From assembly GCA_023430705.1 (NCBI GenBank), contig JAEYZJ010000257.1, positions 1-10,244 on the forward strand: DNA of 10,244 nt, in the 5' to 3' direction. Below, piece by piece: positions 1 through 5,511 of this stretch (position 1 is its first letter; the number at the start of each line of letters is the position of its first letter). Made by a program: the position numbers and the translations under genes. The notes below the pieces were generated by a model that made no database searches, was not told the origin of the DNA, and worked only from the letters and a program-made list of their open reading frames with translations. Source of the DNA: Pseudomonadota bacterium (GTDB lineage Bacteria; Pseudomonadota; Alphaproteobacteria; Rhizobiales; Devosiaceae).

Positions 1-63
1 GGCGCCAGTCGACAACACGACACCGGCGGCCAGCATGGCCGCCAGGCTGATGATAGACTTCAT
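1..63 (-). CDS. N-terminus of an exported protein (partial, cut by window edge)
   Basis: On the minus strand an ATG at 63-61 opens a frame that stays open to the window edge and encodes 21 residues beginning MKSIISLAAMLAAGVV. The pattern of a lysine at position 2 followed by a hydrophobic run of Ile, Leu, Ala and Val is that of a Sec signal peptide. A strong ribosome-binding site (GGGAGGAA on the minus strand, at about 66-73) lies just upstream, which supports the start. The mature part is outside the window, so the product is unknown. A periplasmic binding protein or other secreted protein would fit, but nothing visible decides it. Confidence 0.7.
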   Translation of the reverse strand, partial: MKSIISLAAMLAAGVVLSTGA

Positions 64-159
64 AGGTTCCTCCCTCGCCGCCTGGGCGGCACATTGCTGT
101 ACGTACCTCAGAGGCCCTCCCGAGACCCCCCTCGCCGCCTTCAGCAGCAGGTACAGGAC

Positions 160-189
160 ATATCCTTACACAAGAGCAGTATTAGTCAA
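160..189 (-). promoter_or_regulatory. Candidate promoter for the left-edge secreted protein gene
   Basis: Read on the minus strand, TTGACT (189-184) matches five of six bases of the sigma-70 -35 consensus. It is followed after 17-18 bases by AGGATA/GGATAT (about 166-160), a weak -10. The predicted start would leave a leader of roughly 90 bases before the ATG at 63. The leader contains a GCCGC/GCGGC hairpin (77-90) just before the ribosome-binding site and a perfect GTACGTAC palindrome (99-106). The call is inferred from base patterns only. Confidence 0.3.
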
Positions 190-313
190 GCCTTTGGGGG
201 TGAGGGCGTGCGATATCTAAAAATCATTTCGCAGCAGTGCTTTGGATGCTGATGTCATTGGCATTGACAGTGAAGACTTCTGCTCAGCGGCGCAAATAGA
301 GATGACAACGTAA

Positions 314-575
314 TCATGGACAACGGCGGGAAGGGTGGCCCTGTTCAGCATCCACCACGTTTGCCGCCAGGCCCGCCTCGGCTCGTCTCCTTGTAGCGCT
401 CGCTCATGTCGTGGCCGGTCTGGCGCATGGTCTCGACGAGACGTCCAGCGACACCTTAGGGACTTGTGAGCGCCATTCCCCCTTCAGGGCGAGCGAGGTG
501 GGTGGTCACCGCCTTCACGGCGCTGAAGGCACTGCGCCCGATGCCTGGAATCTGGACGAGACCGGCGACCGGCGG
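314..575 (-). pseudogene. sdaA: Decayed 3' end of L-serine ammonia-lyase (iron-sulfur type)
   Basis: Minus-strand translation joined across frames gives PVAGLVQIPGIGRSAF, then SAVKAV, then VSLD, LVETMRQTGHDMSERYKETS and RGG-LAANVV, ending at TGA 316-314. This follows in order the C-terminal part of single-chain SdaA enzymes, which convert L-serine to pyruvate and ammonia; there the pattern is VQIPCIERN, then VKAV, VSLD, TM..TG.DM..KYKETS.GGLA. The damage is visible. The cysteine of IPCIERN, a ligand of the iron-sulfur cluster in this family, is glycine. An in-frame TAA lies at 458-456. One base is missing between VSLD and LVETM, and one extra C falls inside RGG-LA (near 370). Only about the last 85 codons remain recognisable and no 5' part is present. 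The match is from memory of the family, but the KYKETS..GGLA block is very characteristic. Confidence 0.8.
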
Positions 576-688
576 GGAGTGCAATCGTGCCGATCCCCTT
601 GGCTGAATATTCACGCTGTCCCGCATTGGTGTCGCACCACAGATGCATGTCGCGCGTTCAGGGGCGGGGGCAATGCAGGAGGTGTCAC

Positions 689-1081
689 ATGAAAGCTCTT
701 CTCGCCTTGTCCGTTGCGTTACTTGCCGCCGACTCTCTCACGCCTTCGTTGGCTCAGCCGCTCAGGATCACCGTCCCGGGCGGTATTCCCGTGACCCTGC
801 CCAGCCACCCGTATGCCGGGGAGGGCTACACCTTCGACTGGCGAGACCAGGCCGACGGCGATAATTTCGATCCGGCCGCCGCGGCCATCGACGCCACCAA
901 CGCGGCCTTTCCGCGCCGACCGATCGACTTCCCCGTCAATATCGACCTTGCCGGTGAGCTTGCGGTCTACCGCGGCTCGTGGACCAGGCATATCGAGGCC
1001 TGCCAGGCTCGCTTCCCCAGCTACGACCTCGTCTCCGACACGATACTGGTCGACGGGCTGCCGGTTCCCTGTCCGTACTGA
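689..1081 (+). CDS. BA14K-like secreted protein
   Basis: The product is 130 residues. An ATG at 689 is preceded by AGGAGG (677-682) with six bases of spacing, which makes it much the best start; the same frame is open upstream, but earlier starts lack a ribosome-binding site and would bury the signal peptide. Residues 1-22 (MKALLALSVALLAADSLTPSLA) look like a Sec signal peptide with cleavage after SLA. The last 30 or so residues (HIEACQARFPSYDLVSDT, then a DG and a final PCPY) match the C-terminal signature of BA14K proteins (PF07886), which reads roughly H..CQ.RYRSYD..T.TY.GYDG..HPC, including its paired cysteines. BA14K was described as an immunoreactive, lectin-like protein of Brucella and is common in Hyphomicrobiales. 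The middle of the protein is not recognised. The location is probably periplasmic or envelope-associated; the function here is unknown. Confidence 0.72.
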   Translation: MKALLALSVALLAADSLTPSLAQPLRITVPGGIPVTLPSHPYAGEGYTFDWRDQADGDNFDPAAAAIDATNAAFPRRPIDFPVNIDLAGELAVYRGSWTRHIEACQARFPSYDLVSDTILVDGLPVPCPY

Positions 1082-1168
1082 GCGAGGCTCACCGTCGGAC
1101 ACTGGCCGGCGGTGTTGCGCGGTGTCGGTCTGCGTCCTACTTCTTGAGATGTAGCCGGGAACACCTCC

Positions 1169-2320
1169 ATGGACGCCGCCGCCCCCGCCCCAGGCCCACC
1201 GAACGCCGGCATCGCCATCAAGACGGAAGTCGTCTTGATCGGCGCGGGGCAGGCAGGGCTGTCTTCGGCGTATCACCTTAGGCAGCGTGGGCTCGAGGCC
1301 GGCCGCGGCTTTATCGTCGTGGACAGCTCGCCTGGGCCGGGCGGCGCCTGGCAGTTTCGTTGGCCGACGCTGACGCTTTCAACCGTCAACCGCGTCCATG
1401 ACCTGCCGGGTATGGCGTTCTCGGAGGCAGTGGATACCACCCGCACCGAAGTGGAGGCGGCGGTAGCAGTGCCGCGCTACTTTGCAGCCTATGAAGAACG
1501 TTTCGGGCTCAATGTCGTCCGGCCGGTGAAGGTGGAGGTGGTCTGCCGCCGTGGCGAGCGGTTTCGCGTCGAGACCGATCGCGGGCTGTTCTCGGCGCGT
1601 GGCATCATTAATGCCACCGGCACCTGGGAGACGCCCTACATCCCCGACTATCCCGGCCGCGAACGCTTCGGGGGCCGTCAGTTGCACACGCGCGACTACC
1701 GCACTGCGGCAGAGTTCGCCGGCCAGCATGTCGTCATCGTGGGCGGCGGCATCTCGGCTATCCAGCTCCTCAACGAGATATCGCAGGTAACGACAACCAC
1801 CTGGGTGACGCGGCGGCCGCTGCAGTTCCGCGACGGACCGTTCGACCAGGAAGCAGGCCGGGCGGCTGTCAGGCTGGTAGAGGAACGCGTGCGGGCCGGC
1901 CTGCCGCCAAGTTCCGTGGTGTCGGTCACCGGACTGCCCCGCTCTGCGCTGATCGAGGCGATGGACGCGCGCGGGGTTCTGGAGCGGCGGGAAATGTTCA
2001 GCGAGATCACGGAGGCCGGGGTGCGCTGGGCCGATGGACTCGAGCAGCGGGCGGACGTGATCGTCTGGTGCACCGGATTCCGCTCCTCGCTCGATCACCT
2101 CGCGCCACTGCTGCTGCGGGAAGATTCCGGAGGTATCCTGATGGGGGGACGGCTTGCCACGCAGGTCGTCAAGGAACCTCGGGTGCATCTCGTCGGCTAT
2201 GGTCCCTCAGCCTCGACCATCGGCGCCAACCGGGCCGGCAGCGCCGCAGCAGCCGAGCTGCTGGCGACGCTCGGCATCCAGCAAGGAATTGGAGCGACCG
2301 CCCCCAATCCGGGCCGGTAA
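1169..2320 (+). CDS. FAD/NAD(P)-dependent oxidoreductase, flavin-containing monooxygenase-like
   Basis: The product is 383 residues. The FAD-binding motif GAGQAG lies at residues 25-30, after a beta strand (VVLI), and GPGGAW follows in the usual place. The FMO fingerprint FxGxxxHxxxY is present exactly as FGGRQLHTRDY (167-177). It is followed by a second dinucleotide-binding motif, GGGISA (192-197), for NAD(P)H. A late WCTGF motif is typical of this class (CzcO/TrkA-like flavoproteins). Members use NADPH and oxygen to oxygenate small nucleophilic or carbonyl substrates; the substrate here cannot be predicted. No signal peptide or membrane segment is seen, so it is cytoplasmic. The ATG at 1169 has only a modest GGGA ribosome-binding site (1157-1160), and the first 18 residues are Ala/Pro-rich, so a later start is possible. 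It is convergent with the binding-protein gene and has no obvious functional tie to the sugar locus. Confidence 0.85.
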   Translation: MDAAAPAPGPPNAGIAIKTEVVLIGAGQAGLSSAYHLRQRGLEAGRGFIVVDSSPGPGGAWQFRWPTLTLSTVNRVHDLPGMAFSEAVDTTRTEVEAAVAVPRYFAAYEERFGLNVVRPVKVEVVCRRGERFRVETDRGLFSARGIINATGTWETPYIPDYPGRERFGGRQLHTRDYRTAAEFAGQHVVIVGGGISAIQLLNEISQVTTTTWVTRRPLQFRDGPFDQEAGRAAVRLVEERVRAGLPPSSVVSVTGLPRSALIEAMDARGVLERREMFSEITEAGVRWADGLEQRADVIVWCTGFRSSLDHLAPLLLREDSGGILMGGRLATQVVKEPRVHLVGYGPSASTIGANRAGSAAAAELLATLGIQQGIGATAPNPGR

Positions 2321-2337
2321 AGGTCCAGGCAGAAGAA

Positions 2338-2363
2338 AGGGGCGCCCGTCGCCGGACGCCCCT
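2338..2363 (-). terminator. Hairpin terminator between convergent genes
   Basis: AGGGGCG (2338-2344) pairs with CGCCCCT (2357-2363). After one mismatch, CCG pairs with CGG (2346-2348 with 2353-2355) around a TCGC loop. On the minus strand the stem is followed by TTCTTCT, a short T-rich tract, so it should mainly end the binding-protein transcript. On the plus strand, after the flavoprotein, no T tract follows. Confidence 0.7.
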
Positions 2364-2384
2364 CTGCCCTCAACGTCGTACCGC

Positions 2385-3377
2385 CTAGTTCTGGATGCAG
2401 GTGTCGGCAGTGTCCTTGGTGCATTCATCGAGGCCGGTGAAGACCGGGTCCTCGACCGGCTTGCCGGCGATCAGGTCCAGCATCACCGAGGGGGCCATGT
2501 ACCCCATCTCGAACGGCCGCTGGCCGACGAGCGCGGTGACGAGACCTTCCTTGGCGATCGCCACTTCCTCGCCGATCGTGTCGGCCGCGCCGATCGCAAA
2601 CTCGTTGTTCGCGATCTTGTCGGCGAGCGGCCTGAACAGGTCACGGTAGGGCTGCGGAGCGCCGAACAGCGGCCAGCCGCCCATGATACCGAAGGCGACG
2701 AGGTCGGGATTGGCGGCGAGAATGTCGCTCATCGCCTGCACGCCCTTGGCGCCGTCGTCATTGGTGAACACGGGGCATCCCGCCACTTCGGTCCAGCCGC
2801 CTTCGCCCTTCAGCTCGGCGAGCCCTTCCTGACCGGAAACGGCGTCACGGAAGCCCTGCGCGCGACGCAGGATGTTGTCGGCGGCGGGGTTGCCCTGGAT
2901 GGTGCAGACCTTGCCGCCATTCGGGATCGCCTGCTTCACGTATTCGCCGATGCGATAGCCCATCTGGTAGTTGTCGGTGCCCAGATAGGTCTTGCGCAGG
3001 GCGGCGTCTTCCTTGGCGAGGTCGGCGTCGAGCGTCATCACGGGGATGGTCGGGTTGGCGGACCGGATCGCCTGGGCGATCAGCGGCGCGTTGGACGGCG
3101 AGATCGCGATCGCGGCCGTCGTTGCCTTGCTCAGCATGTCCTGGACGATCTGGGCCTCGCCCGCCTCGTCAGAGGTCGAGGCTGGGCCAGTGTAGAAGCA
3201 CTCGTACTCGGAATCGGCATTCTCGCCGTTCCACTTCTGGCAGCCTTGGTTGATGGCTTCGAAGAAGGGATTGTCGAGCCCCTTCACGACGATGACGAGC
3301 TGCTTCTTCTGGGCCAAAGCCGGGCTTGCGGCCAGGGCAACGAGCCCCGCGACCGCGAGTAGTGTCAATGCCTTCAT
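2385..3377 (-). CDS. Periplasmic sugar-binding protein of a carbohydrate ABC transporter (RbsB/FrcB class)
   Basis: The product is 330 residues. The start at 3377 has GGGAGGA seven bases upstream on the minus strand. Residues 1-22 form a Sec signal peptide ending in ALA, with the mature protein starting QKKQLVIVVKGLDNPFF. The order of blocks is that of the periplasmic-binding-protein-4 fold: GLDNPFFEAINQG (33-45), AISPSNAPLI (91-100), IPVMTLDADL (111-120), YLGTDNYQMG (131-140), GKVCTIQGNPAADN and GIMGGWPLFG. The protein binds a sugar or polyol in the periplasm and delivers it to the membrane complex. It is transcribed divergently from the ATPase and permease genes, which encode matching partners. 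It contains six cysteines after the signal peptide (46, 60, 158, 201, 319, 327), an even number that could form disulfides. The substrate cannot be read from the sequence. Confidence 0.92.
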   Translation of the reverse strand: MKALTLLAVAGLVALAASPALAQKKQLVIVVKGLDNPFFEAINQGCQKWNGENADSEYECFYTGPASTSDEAGEAQIVQDMLSKATTAAIAISPSNAPLIAQAIRSANPTIPVMTLDADLAKEDAALRKTYLGTDNYQMGYRIGEYVKQAIPNGGKVCTIQGNPAADNILRRAQGFRDAVSGQEGLAELKGEGGWTEVAGCPVFTNDDGAKGVQAMSDILAANPDLVAFGIMGGWPLFGAPQPYRDLFRPLADKIANNEFAIGAADTIGEEVAIAKEGLVTALVGQRPFEMGYMAPSVMLDLIAGKPVEDPVFTGLDECTKDTADTCIQN

Positions 3378-3385
3378 GAAGTCCT

Positions 3386-3399
3386 CCCATTGAGATGGG
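3386..3399 (-). promoter_or_regulatory. Small hairpin overlapping the binding-protein ribosome-binding site
   Basis: In the minus-strand message CCCAT (3399-3395) can pair with ATGGG (3390-3386) around a CTCA loop. The three G's closing the stem are the first bases of the GGGAGGA ribosome-binding site, so the hairpin could mildly limit translation. The stem is only five pairs and may be incidental. Confidence 0.25.
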
Positions 3400-3467
3400 G
3401 GAATGAAATACTATCGCCTCTGGTCCCTCACCACGGCGGTAGCGTTCCTCATCCTCCCAATGCGCAA

Positions 3468-3496
3468 AGTTAGTCCGCGATGTCGGGGTTCGTCAA
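3468..3496 (-). promoter_or_regulatory. Candidate promoter of the binding-protein gene
   Basis: On the minus strand TTGACG (3496-3491) matches five of six -35 bases. Seventeen bases on is CTAACT (3473-3468), a poor -10. It is the mirror partner of the plus-strand TTGACG at 3539-3544. The -35 is convincing; the -10 is weak, as is common in alphaproteobacteria. Confidence 0.4.
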
Positions 3497-3509
3497 CTTG
3501 CATCCTGTA

Positions 3510-3524
3510 AAAAGTCGTACTTTT
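3510..3524. promoter_or_regulatory. 15-bp palindrome, candidate operator of the transporter genes
   Basis: AAAAGT (3510-3515), CGT, then ACTTTT (3519-3524) is a perfect inverted repeat with a 3-base centre. It sits in an A/T-rich patch inside GC-rich DNA, midway between the two outward-facing TTGACG hexamers. Its size and symmetry suit a dimeric helix-turn-helix regulator. The GntR-family protein encoded after the permease is the nearest candidate to bind it. The placement, about 20 bases upstream of each -35, would fit activation or looping as well as repression. Confidence 0.5.
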
Positions 3525-3538
3525 GTTGGCGCTTTGCG

Positions 3539-3566
3539 TTGACGTTCTTCCTGCCAACTCGATAGA
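3539..3566 (+). promoter_or_regulatory. Candidate promoter of the ATPase-permease operon
   Basis: TTGACG (3539-3544) matches five of six -35 bases. After 16 bases comes GATAGA (3561-3566), which shares the central ATA of the -10 consensus. The distance to the ATPase start at 3675 leaves a leader of about 100 bases that contains a GC-rich hairpin (3621-3644). Confidence 0.4.
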
Positions 3567-3620
3567 CTTCAAACACTGGCGTCGCCTGGGAGGGGGAAGC
3601 CGACAGCAGCAACAGCTTGG

Positions 3621-3644
3621 CGCCGCCACCCGTGGGCGGTGGCG
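3621..3644 (+). promoter_or_regulatory. GC-rich leader hairpin ahead of the ATPase ribosome-binding site
   Basis: CGCCGCC (3621-3627) pairs with GGCGGTG/GGCG (to 3644), with one G-T pair, then one mismatch and a short top stem around the CGTG loop. It ends 14 bases before the ribosome-binding site and has no T tract, so it is unlikely to be a simple terminator. It could stabilise the message or affect translation. It also covers the in-frame ATG at 3639, arguing against that start. Confidence 0.35.
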
Positions 3645-3657
3645 TCCGGTTGCGCGC

Positions 3658-3665
3658 AGGGAGGG
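3658..3665 (+). promoter_or_regulatory. Ribosome-binding site deciding a GTG start for the ATPase
   Basis: AGGGAGGG at 3658-3665 is the only good ribosome-binding site in the leader. It directly abuts the ATG at 3666, too close for use, and lies downstream of the ATG at 3639. It is about ten bases before the GTG at 3675, which is therefore the preferred start. Confidence 0.6.
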
Positions 3666-3674
3666 ATGCGGCAC

Positions 3675-4418
3675 GTGGCGGTTCTGGAACTTGAAAACAT
3701 ATCCAAGCACTTCGGCGCTATCCACGCCGTCACCGACGTCTCGTTCAGCCTCGAGGCGGGTGAGGTGGTGGGGCTGATGGGCGACAACGGCGCCGGCAAG
3801 TCGACGTTGGTGAAGATGATAGCCGGCAATTTTCCGCCGAGCAGCGGGACCATGCGGATGGACGGGCGGGAGGTTCACCTCAGCGGGCCGCTCGATGCCC
3901 GCCGGCACGGCATCGAGATCGTCCATCAGGACCTCGCGCTCTGCAACAACCTGACGGCTGCCGCCAATGTCTATCTGGGGCGCGAACTGATGACCGGCTT
4001 CGGCCCGTTAAGGATCCTCGACTATTCCGGGATGTACAACCGGGCTTCCGAACTCTTCAAGGAGCTGAAGTCCGAGACCCGGGCACGCGACCTCATCAAG
4101 CAGATGTCGGGTGGCCAGCGGCAGGCTGTCGCGATTGCGCGCACCATGCTCAGCGAGGCCAAGATTGTGCTCATGGACGAGCCTACTGCGGCCATCTCGG
4201 TGCGACAGGTGGCCGAGGTCCTCAACCACATCCGGCACCTGCGCGACCGGGGCATCACGGTGGTGCTGATCAGTCACCGCATGCCCGATGTGTTTACGGT
4301 CGCTGACCGGGTGATCGTCATGCGGCGGGGGCGCAAGGTGGCCGACAAGGCCATCACCGCCAGCTCGCCCGAGGAAGTGACCGGCCTGATCACCGGCGCG
4401 ATTGAGCAGGTGAGCTGA
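3675..4418 (+). CDS. Sugar ABC transporter ATP-binding protein, single-domain (FrcA-like)
   Basis: The product is 247 residues from the GTG at 3675, chosen from the ribosome-binding site; an in-frame ATG at 3639 would add 12 residues of non-family sequence. All nucleotide-binding motifs are present: Walker A GDNGAGKST (36-44), Q-loop Gln85 in VHQDLALCNNL, signature MSGGQ (144-148, with Met for the usual Leu), Walker B IVLMDEP (164-170) and switch histidine His201 in SHRMPDV. The length is one ATPase domain, as in the FrcA fructose-importer ATPase of Sinorhizobium, not the double domain of RbsA or XylG, so a homodimer would drive import. It sits on the cytoplasmic face and powers uptake by the permease encoded next, whose ATG overlaps its TGA by one base (4418), showing translational coupling. 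The sugar is not known. Confidence 0.93.
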   Translation: MAVLELENISKHFGAIHAVTDVSFSLEAGEVVGLMGDNGAGKSTLVKMIAGNFPPSSGTMRMDGREVHLSGPLDARRHGIEIVHQDLALCNNLTAAANVYLGRELMTGFGPLRILDYSGMYNRASELFKELKSETRARDLIKQMSGGQRQAVAIARTMLSEAKIVLMDEPTAAISVRQVAEVLNHIRHLRDRGITVVLISHRMPDVFTVADRVIVMRRGRKVADKAITASSPEEVTGLITGAIEQVS

Positions 4419-5416
4419 TGTCGATTACGCTCGAACAGACCATTGCGAAGCGCCAGGGCAACTGGGCCACGGCGATGCTGAACAGCCAAGCCTTCTGGGT
4501 GCTGGTGGCGATTCTTGTGGCGTGCATCTTCCTGAGCTTTGCGACACAGGCCTTTGCCACACCGCAGAACCTCTACAACGTCACCCGCAACTTCACCTTT
4601 ACCGCCATCATTGCGCTGGGCATGACCTTCGTGATCATCTCGGGCGGCATCGACCTCAGTGTCGGCTCCGTGCTCGTCTTCGCCTCGATGGTGATGGCGA
4701 CCGCGATGCATGCGGGGGCGCCGCTCTATGTCGGCATTCTCGTCGCGATCTGCACCGGCCTCGCAGTCGGTGCCTTCAACGGGGTGCTGATCGCCTATCT
4801 GGGGTTTCCACCCTTCGTCGTGACGCTCGCCATGCTCTCGGCAGGTCGCAGCTTCGCGATGATCGCGTCGAACAACCAGACGGTGTTCCAGTTCGGTCCC
4901 GATCACCAGGCCCTGCTCTGGCTCGGAGGTGGCCAACTCATCCCGGGCATCGCCAACCCCCTGATCTATACGCTGGTGCTCGCCGCCATCGCCGGGTTCG
5001 TGCTGCGCTGGACCAGGTTCGGCCGGCATGTCTTCGCTGTCGGCGGCAACGAGCATGCCGCGACTCTCACCGGCATCCCGGTGAAGCCGGTCAAGGTCGC
5101 GGTCTACATGATCTCCTCCTTCACCGCCGCGATCTGCGCCATCGTGCAGACCGGATGGCTGGGATCGGTCACCACCAATCTCGGTTCGGGCCTCGAGTTG
5201 CAGGTCATCGCTGCCGCTGTCATCGGCGGGGCGGTGCTGACTGGCGGCGCGGGTACGGCCATCGGCGCGCTGGCCGGTGCGCTGCTGATCGAGATCATCC
5301 GCAACAGCATGGGGCTGCTTGGCATCAACCCGTTTTGGCAGGGGACTGTCATCGGTGGGGCCATCCTCTTCGCCGTGGCCTTCGAGCGGGTGCGCCAACT
5401 GAGGTCACGCGACTAG
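4418..5416 (+). CDS. Sugar ABC transporter permease (RbsC/FrcC family)
   Basis: The product is 332 residues and strongly hydrophobic, with about eight to ten membrane segments starting near residue 27 (FWVLVAILVACIFLSFA). The block MTFVIISGGIDLSVGSV is the hallmark of the BPD_transp_2 permeases (RbsC, XylH, FrcC). Further family blocks are YLGFPPFVVTLAML, GRHVFAVGGNEHAA (the cytoplasmic loop that contacts the ATPase), VIGGAVLTGGAGT and NPFWQGTVIGGAIL. It forms the inner-membrane channel, probably as a homodimer, for the sugar delivered by the divergently encoded binding protein. The start overlaps the ATPase stop (TGATG). No further transporter gene follows; a hairpin lies 20 bases after the stop. 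Confidence 0.94.
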   Translation: MSITLEQTIAKRQGNWATAMLNSQAFWVLVAILVACIFLSFATQAFATPQNLYNVTRNFTFTAIIALGMTFVIISGGIDLSVGSVLVFASMVMATAMHAGAPLYVGILVAICTGLAVGAFNGVLIAYLGFPPFVVTLAMLSAGRSFAMIASNNQTVFQFGPDHQALLWLGGGQLIPGIANPLIYTLVLAAIAGFVLRWTRFGRHVFAVGGNEHAATLTGIPVKPVKVAVYMISSFTAAICAIVQTGWLGSVTTNLGSGLELQVIAAAVIGGAVLTGGAGTAIGALAGALLIEIIRNSMGLLGINPFWQGTVIGGAILFAVAFERVRQLRSRD

Positions 5417-5436
5417 ATCCGGCCCGATATGCGACT

Positions 5437-5462
5437 TGAGGCGCGCTTGAGGGTGCGCCTCA
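5437..5462 (+). terminator. Hairpin after the permease gene
   Basis: TGAGGCGC (5437-5444) pairs perfectly with GCGCCTCA (5455-5462) around a 10-base loop. Only TT follows, so it is not a textbook terminator. It may end or attenuate the transporter operon, or protect its 3' end, before the regulator gene. Confidence 0.4.
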
Positions 5463-5511
5463 TTCCGGATAGCGACTTGAACCAGCGTTTCATCAGCGGA
5501 CGGGGGTCGCC

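Larger units (their letters stand above)
64..688. other. 625-bp stretch without an intact gene
   Basis: This stretch separates the divergent left-edge gene from the BA14K-like gene. Its left third (64-313) holds the leader and candidate promoter of the left-edge gene and no recognisable coding sequence. The middle (314-575) holds a decayed minus-strand sdaA 3' end, listed separately. The right part (576-676) shows no recognisable gene; the upstream remainder of sdaA is either deleted or too eroded to read. The frames that are open here on the plus strand have no family resemblance and no convincing ribosome-binding sites. Confidence 0.6.

Noticed and set aside
264..292. Perfect TTGACA hexamer on the plus strand
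   Set aside because: No -10-like sequence lies 15-19 bases downstream (the region is GCGGCG) and no plus-strand gene starts within 400 bases.
411..692. Open plus-strand frame in the region before the BA14K-like gene
   Set aside because: It lies over the minus-strand sdaA relic and has no family resemblance or ribosome-binding site.
719..1276. 185-codon minus-strand frame over the BA14K-like gene
   Set aside because: It has no recognisable motif and runs across the start of the flavoprotein gene; the plus-strand frame has a ribosome-binding site, signal peptide and BA14K-like end.
2154..3362. 402-codon plus-strand frame opposite the binding-protein gene
   Set aside because: The translation has no family pattern and begins inside the flavoprotein gene; the minus strand encodes a clear signal peptide and binding-protein blocks.
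4274..5398. 374-codon open frame on the minus strand across the permease gene
   Set aside because: It is Asp-, His- and Arg-rich with no fold or membrane pattern and mirrors the codon bias of the permease; a shadow of GC-rich coding DNA.
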